From the NCBI RefSeq assembly GCF_011765465.1, contig NZ_CP050265.1, positions 3,202,425 to 3,266,424 of the forward strand: 64,000 nucleotides of DNA, read 5' to 3'. The position numbers were made by a program, and so were the translations under genes. Below, piece after piece: positions 1 through 7,897 of this stretch. This DNA comes from Erythrobacter sp. (lineage in GTDB: Bacteria > Pseudomonadota > Alphaproteobacteria > Sphingomonadales > Sphingomonadaceae). Below the pieces are notes generated by a model. That model saw only the letters and a program-made list of their open reading frames with translations. It made no database searches and had not been told where the DNA came from. Each line of letters begins with the position of its first letter. Position 1 is the first letter of the stretch.

Positions 1-2
1 GC

Positions 3-593
3 CCGCTTCCCTATGCCCCCGACGCGCTCGACCCGGCGATTTCGGCCGAGACGCTGTCGTTCCACCATGGCAAGCACCACCAGGCCTATGTCGACAAGAC
101 CAACGCCGCGATCGAAGGCACGGACCACGACGGCAAGTCGCTGGAGGCGATCATCGCCGCATCGCGCGGCAGCAATGCGGGCCTGTTCAACAATTCCGCC
201 CAGACCTGGAACCACGCGTTCTACTGGAACTCGCTGTCGCCCGACGGCGGTGAGCCTTCGGCCGAACTCAAGGCCAAGATCGACGAGGCTTTCGGTTCGA
301 TGGACGAGCTGAAGAAGGCGCTCAAGGAACGCGGCGCGGGCCATTTCGCGTCGGGCTGGGTGTGGCTCGCGGAGAAGGGCGGCAAGCTCTCGATCGAGGA
401 ATCGCACGATGCCGACACGCTCGCCGACAGCGAATTCAACCCGCTGCTGACGATCGACGTGTGGGAGCACGCCTATTACCTCGACCACCAGAACAAGCGG
501 CCGAGCTATCTCGACGCGGTCGTCGATGGAAAGCTCAACTGGGCCTTCGCCAGCGAGAATCTCGCGCGCGGATCGACCTGGACCTACGGCTGA
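3..593 (+). CDS. sodB: Superoxide dismutase [Fe], 5'-truncated by the window edge
   Basis: This enzyme converts superoxide to oxygen and hydrogen peroxide in the cytoplasm. The reading frame is open from base 3 and lacks only the first few residues. The metal-ligand motifs are all visible: HHGKHH near the N-terminus, NHAFYW in the middle, and DVWEHAYY near the C-terminus, which supplies the Asp and His ligands. The C-terminal half matches the iron/manganese SOD fold throughout, and the family is about 195-200 aa. Iron rather than manganese is inferred from overall resemblance to SodB. A strong terminator follows 26 bp after the stop. The next genes encode the general stress response regulators, but they lie on the opposite strand, so any shared regulation is only suggestive. 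Confidence 0.95.
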   Translation, partial: PLPYAPDALDPAISAETLSFHHGKHHQAYVDKTNAAIEGTDHDGKSLEAIIAASRGSNAGLFNNSAQTWNHAFYWNSLSPDGGEPSAELKAKIDEAFGSMDELKKALKERGAGHFASGWVWLAEKGGKLSIEESHDADTLADSEFNPLLTIDVWEHAYYLDHQNKRPSYLDAVVDGKLNWAFASENLARGSTWTYG

Positions 594-618
594 GTTCATC
601 GCCCGCGATGAAAGGAGA

Positions 619-652
619 GGGCCCGCCGCGCTTCGCGCGAGCGGGCCCTTTT
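619..652 (+). terminator. Rho-independent terminator after sodB, possibly bidirectional
   Basis: An 8-bp perfect GC stem (GGGCCCGC at 619-626, GCGGGCCC at 641-648) is followed by TTTT on the plus strand. It lies between the convergent sodB and ecfG genes. On the minus strand the tail is only weakly T-rich, so it may serve ecfG less well. Confidence 0.8.
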
Positions 653-678
653 CTTGTGCGATTTGGCGCGCGGCGGCT

Positions 679-1308
679 TCAGCCCTTGGCGGCGGCGACC
701 CCCTTGCCCGCGGCGACGTCGTCGAGCTCCTCGAGGATCGCGCGATGTGCCGTGTCGTCGTCGACCGAACGCTGGGGGATGTCCCCGTCCGCGAGCATCG
801 AGTTCAAGGCGGCGCGGGCGCGGCCCACGCGGCTCTTGATCGTGCCGACCGCGCAGCCGCAGATCTGCGCCGCCTCTTCATAGGAAAAGCCGCCCGCACC
901 GACCAGCAGCAGCGCCTCGCGCCGTTCGGGCGGCAGCGTGAGCAGGGCGCGGTGCATATCGGACAGGTGGAGCGGTTCCTCCTGCCCGGCGGGCGCGGTC
1001 AGGATGCGTTCGGCCACGCCTTCGTCGTATTCGCCGCGAAAGCGGTTGCGGCGCATATCCGTAAGATAGGCATTGCGCAGGATCACGAAGGTCCAGGCGC
1101 GCATCGACGTGCCGGGTTCGAACCTTTCCTGCGCGGCCCACGCCTTTAGCAGGGTCTCCTGCACGAGGTCGTCGGCCATGTCGGGCCGTCCGCACAGGCC
1201 GCGCGCGAAGGCGCGCAGGTGCGGCACGACCTCTGTCAGTTCGCGCTTGAACTCGGCCTTCTGGGCGGGGGTGCGCTTGATCGGTTTCTTGTTTTTCTTT
1301 TCGGCCAT
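679..1308 (-). CDS. ecfG: EcfG-family RNA polymerase sigma factor (general stress response)
   Basis: This 209-aa sigma factor would direct RNA polymerase to general stress promoters (GGAAC...CGTT). Region 2 is visible as DMADDLVQETLLKAW followed by RAWTFVILRNAYLTDMRR. Region 4 is visible as LPPERREALLLVGAGGFSYE with the helix-turn-helix GCAVGTIKSRVGRAR. The chosen ATG overlaps the nepR stop by one base (TAATG), which implies translational coupling. The frame stays open far upstream, but that stretch is antisense or overlapping to nepR and looks nothing like a sigma factor. The product is expected to be held by NepR and released when phosphorylated PhyR binds NepR. The arrangement nepR-ecfG is standard in Alphaproteobacteria. 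Confidence 0.93.
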   Translation of the reverse strand: MAEKKNKKPIKRTPAQKAEFKRELTEVVPHLRAFARGLCGRPDMADDLVQETLLKAWAAQERFEPGTSMRAWTFVILRNAYLTDMRRNRFRGEYDEGVAERILTAPAGQEEPLHLSDMHRALLTLPPERREALLLVGAGGFSYEEAAQICGCAVGTIKSRVGRARAALNSMLADGDIPQRSVDDDTAHRAILEELDDVAAGKGVAAAKG

Positions 1309-1592
1309 TACGCTCCGCCCCCTTTCGAAGGGGGCTTGTCGGAAGTCTCCCCGGCGTTGTCGGTTTCCGGGCCGACCTCGTCGGGGTCGGTTTCGTCGAG
1401 CTTGTCGAGCAGGGCCTTGAAACTGTCGGGGAGGTCTTCCTCCACCACCGAATCGTAAAGCTGCCTGAGGCCATGGCTCCAGTCGGGCTTTTCGCCTTTC
1501 GCGGGGTCGCCTGCGGGCTCGCCCGCTCCCGGCCCAGCCTTGCCGCTGCCCGGTTTCGCCCCTGCTTCGCGTGATGTTTCCTGTGACGCCAT
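1308..1592 (-). CDS. nepR: NepR-type anti-sigma factor
   Basis: This 94-aa protein is the small anti-sigma factor that sequesters EcfG. The diagnostic core is at residues 41-67: GLRQLYDSVVEEDLPDSF followed by a short LLDKLDE helix. The flanks are low-complexity and rich in Gly, Pro, Lys and Asp, as usual for NepR, whose ends are disordered. I chose the ATG at 1592 (MASQETS) because it gives the normal NepR length. An in-frame extension to 1661 has no conserved content. It is co-transcribed with ecfG (one-base overlap). An EcfG-type promoter lies about 130 bp upstream, predicting positive autoregulation of the pair. Confidence 0.9.
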   Translation of the reverse strand: MASQETSREAGAKPGSGKAGPGAGEPAGDPAKGEKPDWSHGLRQLYDSVVEEDLPDSFKALLDKLDETDPDEVGPETDNAGETSDKPPSKGGGA

Positions 1593-1716
1593 ATGCGTGT
1601 CTGTCTGTCCTCGATCCCGTTCGGCGCGCCCTGTGCTTGCTCGCGGCCCCCCGCCGCTCATCTCGTGTCCCGGTCACAGGCGAACTTTCGCATGATGCCG
1701 GAAGGCGCGTGTTGTG

Positions 1717-1741
1717 GGAACGTAGCGCGCGGTGTTTGGTT
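1717..1741 (+). promoter_or_regulatory. Possible EcfG promoter of the histidine kinase gene
   Basis: On the plus strand GGAAC (1717-1721) is followed after 16 nt by GGTT (1738-1741), one mismatch from the CGTT consensus. It overlaps the minus-strand EcfG promoter almost completely and lies about 30 bp before the kinase ATG. This is inference from the motif only. Confidence 0.4.
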
Positions 1742-1743
1742 CC
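1719..1743 (-). promoter_or_regulatory. EcfG-dependent promoter of nepR-ecfG
   Basis: On the minus strand GGAAC (1743-1739) is followed after exactly 16 nt by CGTT (1722-1719). This is the known -35/-10 signature of alphaproteobacterial EcfG sigma factors. It points at nepR and leaves a 5' UTR of about 120 nt. Confidence 0.75.
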
Positions 1744-1772
1744 GTCCACACACCAAGGCAAATCTATCCTCC

Positions 1773-3494
1773 ATGACACCAACAGGCGCACCATCCGGCC
1801 CTTCGGCACAAGGCGAAGCCGCATCCGGCCCCGACCGGGCTCCGGCCCCGGTCGAGGGGCAGGCTGATGCGCGTGCCGGGGCGCTCACCGCGCCGCCGCC
1901 GCAGGCGAGCCGCGCGCGGCGCTGGCTGGTGAGCTATCCGCGGGCCATTCCGGTCGCGATCTTCATCGCCATCGCCGCGATCACCGCGCTCAGTGTCTTC
2001 GCCATCGAGAGCAATGCCCGCGCGCGCGAAAAGGCGCAGATGCGTGAATATGCGCAGGCCATCGCCTCGGCGCTGGACCGGAGAGGCACGAGCTTTTCTT
2101 CCTACCTGCGCGCCGGGGCGGCACTGTTCTCGAGCCTCGAGGAGGTCAGCCCGCGCACCTTTCGCCAGTTCGTGAGCGAGTTGCGCATCGACCTCGACTA
2201 TCGCGGGGCGGAAGGGATCGGCTGGATCGAGATCGAGCAGGCGCAGGAGACGGGGGCAAGGCGCGCGGTGGTGCGCTATGTCTGGCCCGATACCGAACGC
2301 AACCGCCGCGCGGTCGGTTTCGATATGTATTCCGAAGGCGTGCGCGCCGCCGCGCTGGAAGAAGCGCGCCGGACCGTGCGCCCGACCGCTTCGGGCCGCA
2401 TCGTTCTCGCGCAGGAAGGGGGCGGAAGCGAACCGGGTTTCCTCATCGCCATGCCGGTCTTCGCGGGCGATCCGACGATGCGCGACAGCGAACGGAGCCT
2501 TGCGGGCTTTGTCTATTCGCCCTTCGACGCCGACGAATTCCTCAGCTCCGCGATCGCACAGGCCGCGCCGGCAGATCTCGGAGTGAGGCTCTACGACGGG
2601 GACGCGCGGACCGACAACCTGCTGGTCGCCCATTCGCTGCGCGGCGAGAACGTCCAGCGGACCGAGCAGGAAGTGACCATCGCCAACCGCGAGCTTCTGC
2701 TGGTGGTCGAGGCCGCCCAGGCGCAGGCGCTCGCCCCGCTGTCGATGGTGACGCTGCTGTTCGGGCTCGCCGTCGCCAGCCTGCTGATGCTGCTCGCGCG
2801 GCTGTTGACCCAGCAGGCTTACGAGGACCAGGCCCGGCTCGCCTTCTTCGAGGAGCAGCATTCGATCCGCAATTCGCTGAGCCGCGAGCTCAACCACCGG
2901 GTCAAGAACACGCTCGCCAACGTGCTGTCGATCCTGTCGCTCACGCGGCGGCGGTCGAACAGTCTCGACGAATTCGCCGACAGTCTCGAAGGGCGAATCA
3001 GGGCGCTTTCCGCGACGCATGACCTGCTGACGGGGACCGACTGGAGCACGACCCCGCTCGAAGCAGTGGTCGACGCCGAATTGCAGCATTTCCGCGCAGG
3101 GTCCGATGATGCGGTGACGGTCGAAGGGCCGCCCGCGCAGCTCGCGCCGAACGATGCGCTCAGTTTCGGACTCGCTATCCACGAACTCGGCACGAACGCG
3201 GCGAAATACGGCGCGCTCAGCGTGCCGGGCGGGCGGGTGTCGATCACGTGGCGGCTGGTCGACGAGAGGCTCGCCGAGGTGGAATGGCGCGAGACCGGAG
3301 GGCCGCCGGTCGCGCCGGAGCGCAAGCGGGGCTTTGGCACGGAATTGATCGAAAAGATCGTCGCTCACGAACTGCGTCACAAGGTGACGCTTGATTTCGA
3401 GCCCGACGGGGTGCGCTGCGTCATGCGCGTCCCCGTCCGCCGCCGCGGCGATTTCCGTATCCGCGAGGGCGCGGCGCGGGTGCGCAAGCCCTAG
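1773..3494 (+). CDS. CHASE-domain HWE-family sensor histidine kinase (candidate PhyR kinase)
   Basis: This 573-aa membrane kinase has a first transmembrane segment near residues 50-72, an extracytoplasmic CHASE-like sensor region (about 80-300), and a second membrane segment near 315-343. The dimerisation helix carries the phospho-acceptor His375 in ELNHRVKNTLA. An HATPase domain follows, with HELGTNAAKYGAL, the HWE-type W-x-E motif (EWRETGG) and a GFGTELIEKIV lid. HWE/HisKA2 kinases phosphorylate PhyR in several Alphaproteobacteria, so its position beside nepR-ecfG and phyR suggests that job; the partner assignment is inference. I chose ATG 1773. The open frame continues upstream to 1593 but crosses the nepR promoter. 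The C-terminus is arginine-rich. Confidence 0.85.
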   Translation: MTPTGAPSGPSAQGEAASGPDRAPAPVEGQADARAGALTAPPPQASRARRWLVSYPRAIPVAIFIAIAAITALSVFAIESNARAREKAQMREYAQAIASALDRRGTSFSSYLRAGAALFSSLEEVSPRTFRQFVSELRIDLDYRGAEGIGWIEIEQAQETGARRAVVRYVWPDTERNRRAVGFDMYSEGVRAAALEEARRTVRPTASGRIVLAQEGGGSEPGFLIAMPVFAGDPTMRDSERSLAGFVYSPFDADEFLSSAIAQAAPADLGVRLYDGDARTDNLLVAHSLRGENVQRTEQEVTIANRELLLVVEAAQAQALAPLSMVTLLFGLAVASLLMLLARLLTQQAYEDQARLAFFEEQHSIRNSLSRELNHRVKNTLANVLSILSLTRRRSNSLDEFADSLEGRIRALSATHDLLTGTDWSTTPLEAVVDAELQHFRAGSDDAVTVEGPPAQLAPNDALSFGLAIHELGTNAAKYGALSVPGGRVSITWRLVDERLAEVEWRETGGPPVAPERKRGFGTELIEKIVAHELRHKVTLDFEPDGVRCVMRVPVRRRGDFRIREGAARVRKP

Positions 3495-3501
3495 GGCTTG
3501 C
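3484..3501. repeat. 18-bp perfect palindrome over the kinase stop codon
   Basis: GCAAGCCC-TA-GGGCTTGC lies at 3484-3501 and includes the TAG stop of the kinase gene, 20 bp before the convergent phyR stop. It may be a hairpin that ends or stabilises both mRNAs. No T-run follows on either strand, so it is not a classical terminator. Confidence 0.5.
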
Positions 3502-3521
3502 CGCCCACGCCGCGCCCCTGC

Positions 3522-4325
3522 TCAGCCGCCTTCCAGCGGGCGGCTCGATCCGAAGAACAACGCCTGGCTGATCGCCGCGCGCACGGTCGCTTCCTGGAAG
3601 GGCTTGGTCACGAGATAGGTCGGTTCCGGCCGGTCGCCGGTCAGCAGGCGTTCGGGATAGGCGGTGATGAAGATGACGGGCACGCTGGTTATGGCAAGGA
3701 TGTCGTCCACCGCGTCGAGCCCGGATGAGCCGTCGGCCAGCTGGATGTCGGCAAGGACGAGCCCGGGGGTCTTTTCCGCCACAGCTTCCTGCGCTTGCGT
3801 GCGGGTCGCGGCGGTTCCCGCGATTTCGTGGCCGAGCGAGGAGACCAGGTCTTCGAGCTGCATCGAGATCAGCGGTTCGTCCTCGATGATGAGCACGCTG
3901 GTCGCCTGTTCGCGGTCGATCTCGGCGATGGCCTCGGCCACCAGCCGTTCGACCTCGGAGGTGTCGATCTCCATGATCTCGCCCGCCTCGCGCGGGGTGA
4001 AATCCTCGAGCGTGGTCAGCAGGAGCGCCTGCCGGTTCAAGGGCGTGATCGCCTTGAGGCGGTCCTGCGCTCCGGCTTCGTGTTCGCTCCCCGAAGCGCG
4101 GTCGGTCGCGGCCACATCGAGAAAGCCGGTCGACCAGACCTTGTTGAAGGCACGGTAGAGCGGGATGCGCCCGTTTTCGAGCGATCGCTTGACCTCGCTG
4201 TCAGCGAGCGCGGCTTCGAGCGTCGCGCGCACGAAGGCGTCGCCGGTGGCCTGAGAGCCGGTGAGGGCGCGCGCATAGCGGCGCAGGAACGGGAGGTTGG
4301 CGGCAACTTGCTCGCTCAGGGACAT
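3522..4325 (-). CDS. phyR: PhyR anti-anti-sigma response regulator
   Basis: This 267-aa protein is the switch of the general stress response. Residues 1-135 form a sigma-factor-like domain that, once the receiver is phosphorylated, mimics EcfG and binds NepR. Residues 142-262 are a receiver domain with the acidic pair at 148-149, phospho-acceptor Asp193 (LVLADIQLAD), Thr221 and Lys241 (TKPFQE). This order, sigma-like then receiver, is unique to PhyR. I chose the ATG at 4325 because GGGGAGAC lies just upstream and the family starts there; the frame is open further upstream without conserved sequence. It converges on the kinase gene with 27 bp between stops. Confidence 0.94.
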   Translation of the reverse strand: MSLSEQVAANLPFLRRYARALTGSQATGDAFVRATLEAALADSEVKRSLENGRIPLYRAFNKVWSTGFLDVAATDRASGSEHEAGAQDRLKAITPLNRQALLLTTLEDFTPREAGEIMEIDTSEVERLVAEAIAEIDREQATSVLIIEDEPLISMQLEDLVSSLGHEIAGTAATRTQAQEAVAEKTPGLVLADIQLADGSSGLDAVDDILAITSVPVIFITAYPERLLTGDRPEPTYLVTKPFQEATVRAAISQALFFGSSRPLEGG

Positions 4326-4633
4326 TGATGTCTCCCCTTGGAAAATATTCGTGTGGTCGCGTGATTCGAGGCCATAGCGGTTTGCGCAGCCACAGTCGCC
4401 CCCAGCACCCAGGCAGCGTCCCCGAAAGGGCCGCAGAACTGGGCCCGCCTCGCCCAATGCTCCATCCCGGAAAGGCCGACCTTAAAAAAAGTTGCAAAAA
4501 GGCTGGAACCGGTCCGCTCACCGCGCATTTAGCCCTTGTCACCGCCGAGACCCCCCTCCCGTCCAAGCGGCTGGTGATACGATCCCGAAGGCCCCCACCC
4601 GTTCGCGAGTGGGGGCCTTTTTTTCTCTTTCTT
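4326..4633 (+). other. 308-bp intergenic region with a plus-strand terminator but no plus-strand gene (candidate small RNA)
   Basis: No coding gene is convincing here. The left edge holds the phyR ribosome binding site. The right end carries a strong plus-strand terminator (4588-4624), although both flanking genes are on the minus strand. A run of C residues with short pyrimidine spacers near 4550-4562 could act as an anti-Shine-Dalgarno loop, as in many alphaproteobacterial sRNAs. An A-rich block followed by TTGCAA near 4485-4497 could belong to a promoter, but I see no good -10. The sRNA idea is inference. Confidence 0.35.
4588..4624 (+). terminator. Strong Rho-independent terminator
   Basis: An 11-bp stem (AAGGCCCCCAC at 4588-4598, GTGGGGGCCTT at 4609-4619) runs into seven T residues on the plus strand. 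It sits 10 bp past the stop of the minus-strand gene at 4634, so it may also serve that gene, but the T-tract points the other way. Confidence 0.8.
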
Positions 4634-5797
4634 TCAGCCCGCCAGCGGCCTTTCGTAGATCGCATATTCGCGGTTGATCTCGCTCTCGATCGCGTCGGCG
4701 ATGGCGACCATCCCCTTGTTGTCGTCGAGGATCCAGCCGATCTCGCCCAGTTTCGATCCATAGACCTCGTGCGCGTTGTCGCGGATCGCGCTGATCATCA
4801 TGAAGGCGAGCTGGCTGGCGAGGCGCGAATTGTGGAGCTCCTTGAGCACCCCCATCAGCGGCACGCGCATATCCGATCCCGCCGGGTGCCGGAGCCAGCG
4901 CAGCATCTGCACCCAGCCGAGTGGGAAAAGCCGCCCGCCGATCCGCGCGAGCACGTCGTTGACGTCGGGAAAGGTCAGCATGAAGGCGACCGGCTTGCCG
5001 TCGAGCTCGGCGATCATGTTAAGGTCTTCGCGGATGATCGGTTTCAGCTTCTTGCCGGCATAGGCGACTTCTTCCGGCGTGAAGGGGACGAAGCCCCAGT
5101 TGTCCGACCAGGCATCGTTGAGGATCGCAAGTACGGTCTCGGCCTCTTCGTCCCAGCGCGCCTTGTTCACCCGGCGGACGGAAATGCGCGGGTTGCGCGC
5201 CCCCGACTGGACGATGCGCTGCACGATCGGGGGAAAGCCCTTCGGAATGTCGAGCTGGTAGGTGTAGAGCGTCTTGGCGCGGGCGTAGCCGGCGCTTTCG
5301 ATCCAGGCGGCGTAATGGTCGGGGTGGTGGCCCATCATGATGCGCGGGGGATGGTCGCTGCCACGCACGAGCAGGCCCGGCTCCTCCCAGATCGACATCG
5401 AGATCGGGCCGAGCGCGCGGGTCATGCCCTCTTTCGCCAGCCATGCTTCCGCCGCGGCGAGCAGGGCGTGGGCGACCGCCTCGTCCTCGGCATCGAAATA
5501 GCCGAACATCCCCGTGCCGGGGCCGAAGCCCTGCTCGGCGGGCATGGCGAGCGCGAGTTCATCGATATGGGCGGAAATCCGACCCACGTCGCGCCCGCCG
5601 CGCGTCGCCACGAAGAGCTGCGCGCGGGCATGACCGAAGAAGGGGTTCTTCGCCGGGTCGACCAGTTCGAGCTGTTCGGAGCGCAATTGCGGCACGAAGT
5701 GTGGCACGCGGGCTGCAAAGGCGCGGCCGAGGTCCACGAAGCGCGCCCGGCCGCGCTTGCCGCCGACCTCTTCGATACCTATTTCAGCGTCCGTCAC
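4634..5797 (-). CDS. Large GNAT-superfamily acyltransferase-like protein
   Basis: This 387-aa protein resembles a family of double GNAT-fold proteins common in Proteobacteria and usually left without a defined substrate. Features visible include an N-terminal segment (FVDLGRAFAARVPHFVPQLR), a central LGPISMSIWEEPGLL, and a C-terminal half with AELDGKPVAFMLTFPDVN and a final EIGWILDDNKGMVAIADAI typical of this family. There is no signal peptide and no clear membrane segment. The start is GTG at 5797, supported by GGAAGGA six bases upstream. The gene is divergent from the desaturase at 5948. Reaction and substrate are unknown to me. Confidence 0.7.
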   Translation of the reverse strand: MTDAEIGIEEVGGKRGRARFVDLGRAFAARVPHFVPQLRSEQLELVDPAKNPFFGHARAQLFVATRGGRDVGRISAHIDELALAMPAEQGFGPGTGMFGYFDAEDEAVAHALLAAAEAWLAKEGMTRALGPISMSIWEEPGLLVRGSDHPPRIMMGHHPDHYAAWIESAGYARAKTLYTYQLDIPKGFPPIVQRIVQSGARNPRISVRRVNKARWDEEAETVLAILNDAWSDNWGFVPFTPEEVAYAGKKLKPIIREDLNMIAELDGKPVAFMLTFPDVNDVLARIGGRLFPLGWVQMLRWLRHPAGSDMRVPLMGVLKELHNSRLASQLAFMMISAIRDNAHEVYGSKLGEIGWILDDNKGMVAIADAIESEINREYAIYERPLAG

Positions 5798-5947
5798 GCG
5801 GTCCTTCCCGTATTTGCCTCAGGTCAATGCACCTGTGCGGGGAAGCGGCAAGTCATGCAACCCGCCCGATCACTCTTGCCAACATTACCCGTTTGATAGC
5901 CGCGCCTGCATTGGGGTAAGGCTGCCACAAGCCGAGACGTTGCGACG

Positions 5948-7042
5948 ATGAACATGGAACAGAACCTTTCGCCCCCCCGGGAGGCCCCGCCCGCAAGGGC
6001 CCGCGCGACGCGGCTCGATTTTCTGCACGCGGACGACAAGGCCATGCTGCGCGCCGCCCGCGACCTGACCAGGGGGCTGGGCGAGGCGAAGCCCGGCATC
6101 TACTGGCCCGACATGATCGCCTCGGCCCTCGTCGGCTATGGCGGCGTTGCGCTCGCCATCCTGACCGACAGCCTCGCCGTGGCGCTGGTTGCGGGGCTGA
6201 TCGCCTCGCTCGCGCTCTACCGGGCGCTCATGTTCATTCACGAGCTCACCCATATCCATCGCGACGCGCTGCCCGGCTTCCGGCTGGGCTGGAACCTGAT
6301 GGTGGGCATTCCGCTGCTGACGCCCAGTTTCATGTACGAAGGCGTCCACACGATCCATCACAAGCGCACGCAATACGGGACTGTCGAGGATCCCGAATAC
6401 CTGCCGCTTGCCCTTATGAAGCCGTGGAGCCTGCCGGTCTTCGTGATCGTCGCGCTGCTCGCGCCTGTCGCCCTGCTGGTGCGGTTTGGCGTGCTGGTGC
6501 CGCTCGGTGCGCTGATCCCGGCGGTGAGGAAATTCACGTGGGAGCGGTTTTCCGCGCTCTCGATCAATCCCGATTTCCGCCGCAAGCCGCCGACCGGCGA
6601 TTTCGCGAAGCGCGTGCGCTGGCAGGAAGCGGGGACGAGCCTGTGGGCGATCGCCGTCATTGCCGGCAGTTTCGCGATCGGCTGGCGGCCGCTGCTTATC
6701 GCGCTCGCCATCGTCAGCTTCACCGCTTTGCTCAACCAGCTGCGCACGCTGGTGGCGCACCTGTGGGAGAACGAGGGCGAGGCGATGACCGTCACCGCGC
6801 AGTTCCTCGACAGCGTCAACGTGCCCCCGCCCGGCATTGCCGCCGAGATCTGGGCGCCGGTTGGCCTGCGCTACCACGCGCTGCACCACCTCATGCCCTC
6901 GATGCCCTATCACGACCTGCCCGAAGCGCATCGCCGCCTCGCGCGGGAACTGGGTGCGGGTTCGACTTACGAAGGGGCGAACCATCCCGGGATGCTGACG
7001 CTGGTAGCCCGCATCGCGCGGAGCACGATGATCCGCCGCTGA
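5948..7042 (+). CDS. Membrane fatty-acid desaturase family protein
   Basis: This 364-aa integral membrane protein has the three histidine clusters of di-iron desaturases: HELTHIH (about residue 98), HTIHHKR (about 135) and HALHHL (about 315). Hydrophobic segments flank the clusters, notably VGYGGVALAILTDSLAVALVAGLIASLAL-type stretches and a pair around residues 155-190 and 235-265. The family inserts double bonds or hydroxyl groups into acyl chains or related lipids using oxygen; the exact substrate here cannot be read from sequence. I used the first ATG (5948); a second ATG two codons later is equally possible. It stands alone, convergent with a small lipoprotein gene. Confidence 0.85.
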   Translation: MNMEQNLSPPREAPPARARATRLDFLHADDKAMLRAARDLTRGLGEAKPGIYWPDMIASALVGYGGVALAILTDSLAVALVAGLIASLALYRALMFIHELTHIHRDALPGFRLGWNLMVGIPLLTPSFMYEGVHTIHHKRTQYGTVEDPEYLPLALMKPWSLPVFVIVALLAPVALLVRFGVLVPLGALIPAVRKFTWERFSALSINPDFRRKPPTGDFAKRVRWQEAGTSLWAIAVIAGSFAIGWRPLLIALAIVSFTALLNQLRTLVAHLWENEGEAMTVTAQFLDSVNVPPPGIAAEIWAPVGLRYHALHHLMPSMPYHDLPEAHRRLARELGAGSTYEGANHPGMLTLVARIARSTMIRR

Positions 7043-7055
7043 CGCGCGCGCACCG

Positions 7056-7325
7056 TCAGTAGTCGGGATCGGCCTTCTGCAATTTCGATCCTTGAGGCGG
7101 GGCGGTCGTCCCCGGCGGGTTCGATCCGCTTTCCATGGTCGGTGCCTCGGGCTCGCCGATCGTCTCAAGGTCGGGTTCGCCTTCGACCGTATCTTCACCC
7201 GCCTCCTCGTCGGCGGGAAGCGCGCCTTCGAGATCGCCCTCGGGCGGCAGCGCCTCGTCCGGCTGGTCGTTGCAGGCGGACAGGCCGAGCATGAGCGCGG
7301 CGGTGAAAAGGGCGGCGTGTTTCAT
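7056..7325 (-). CDS. Small acidic lipoprotein
   Basis: This 89-aa protein starts with a short signal peptide ending in the lipobox LSAC (residues 15-18), so it should be lipid-anchored. The mature part is very acidic (repeated Glu and Asp, with Pro) and has no recognisable domain. I chose ATG 7325 because GAGAGGA lies about ten bases upstream and the lipobox is then at the normal distance; a longer in-frame start adds ten residues before the signal. It is convergent with the desaturase. Function unknown. Confidence 0.75.
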   Translation of the reverse strand: MKHAALFTAALMLGLSACNDQPDEALPPEGDLEGALPADEEAGEDTVEGEPDLETIGEPEAPTMESGSNPPGTTAPPQGSKLQKADPDY

Positions 7326-7367
7326 CGGGGCGTCCTCTCTTGTGCCCGCGATCATAGCCGAACGCGC

Positions 7368-7895
7368 TCAGTCGAGAAAGCGGATCATCGCGCAGCGGCG
7401 CTCCGCCGGGAGACCGTGGTCCGCCTCCACGGCGAGTTCCCCGGCAAGCCGCGGATGGGCGTCGAGCGCGGTCACTTCCTCGAATCCGAGCCGTTCGTAG
7501 AAGGGCGCGTTCCACGGCACGTCGCGAAAGGTCGTCAGCGTGATCGCCCTGAAGCCCGAATTGCGCGCATCGATCATCGCCGCGCGCAGCAGGCCCGCCC
7601 CGATCCCGCGCCGCTGGTGATCGGGATCCACGTCGAATTCCCACACGTGCAGCTCGCGCCCGAACGGCTCGGTGACGATGAAGCCGATGATCGTGCCTTC
7701 CTCGTGCGCGACGAGGCAGTGGCCCTTGCGGATATAGCGCCGCAGCCGCTCGAGCGGGATCGTGTGCTGCCCCGCGATCCCGGCAAGCCCCTCTATGCCC
7801 TCGAACATCCGGCCCGCGCGCGCCTCTATGGGAGGCATCGCCTCGGCATCCTCGATGCGCGCGAGGCGCAGCGACCAGTTCTTCGCCTGACCCAT
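7368..7895 (-). CDS. GNAT family N-acetyltransferase
   Basis: This 175-aa protein is a single GNAT domain. The acetyl-CoA pyrophosphate-binding motif is DPDHQRRGIGAGLLRAAM (about residues 93-110), followed by the typical FYERLGFEEV near the C-terminus. The substrate is unknown. It begins two bases after the lptG stop, so it is the last gene of the lptF-lptG operon; the frame is open far upstream into lptG but only this ATG gives a GNAT-sized protein. Co-transcription does not prove a role in LPS export. Confidence 0.85.
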   Translation of the reverse strand: MGQAKNWSLRLARIEDAEAMPPIEARAGRMFEGIEGLAGIAGQHTIPLERLRRYIRKGHCLVAHEEGTIIGFIVTEPFGRELHVWEFDVDPDHQRRGIGAGLLRAAMIDARNSGFRAITLTTFRDVPWNAPFYERLGFEEVTALDAHPRLAGELAVEADHGLPAERRCAMIRFLD

Positions 7896-7897
7896 GC

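Noticed and set aside
1309..1824. Upstream extension of the ecfG frame giving a 381-aa protein
   Set aside because: The extension overlaps nepR in another frame and has no sigma-factor sequence; the TAATG coupling supports the short form.
1764..3380. Long minus-strand open frame opposite the histidine kinase
   Set aside because: Composition (Arg/Asp/Gln-rich) and lack of motifs mark it as the mirror of the kinase codons.
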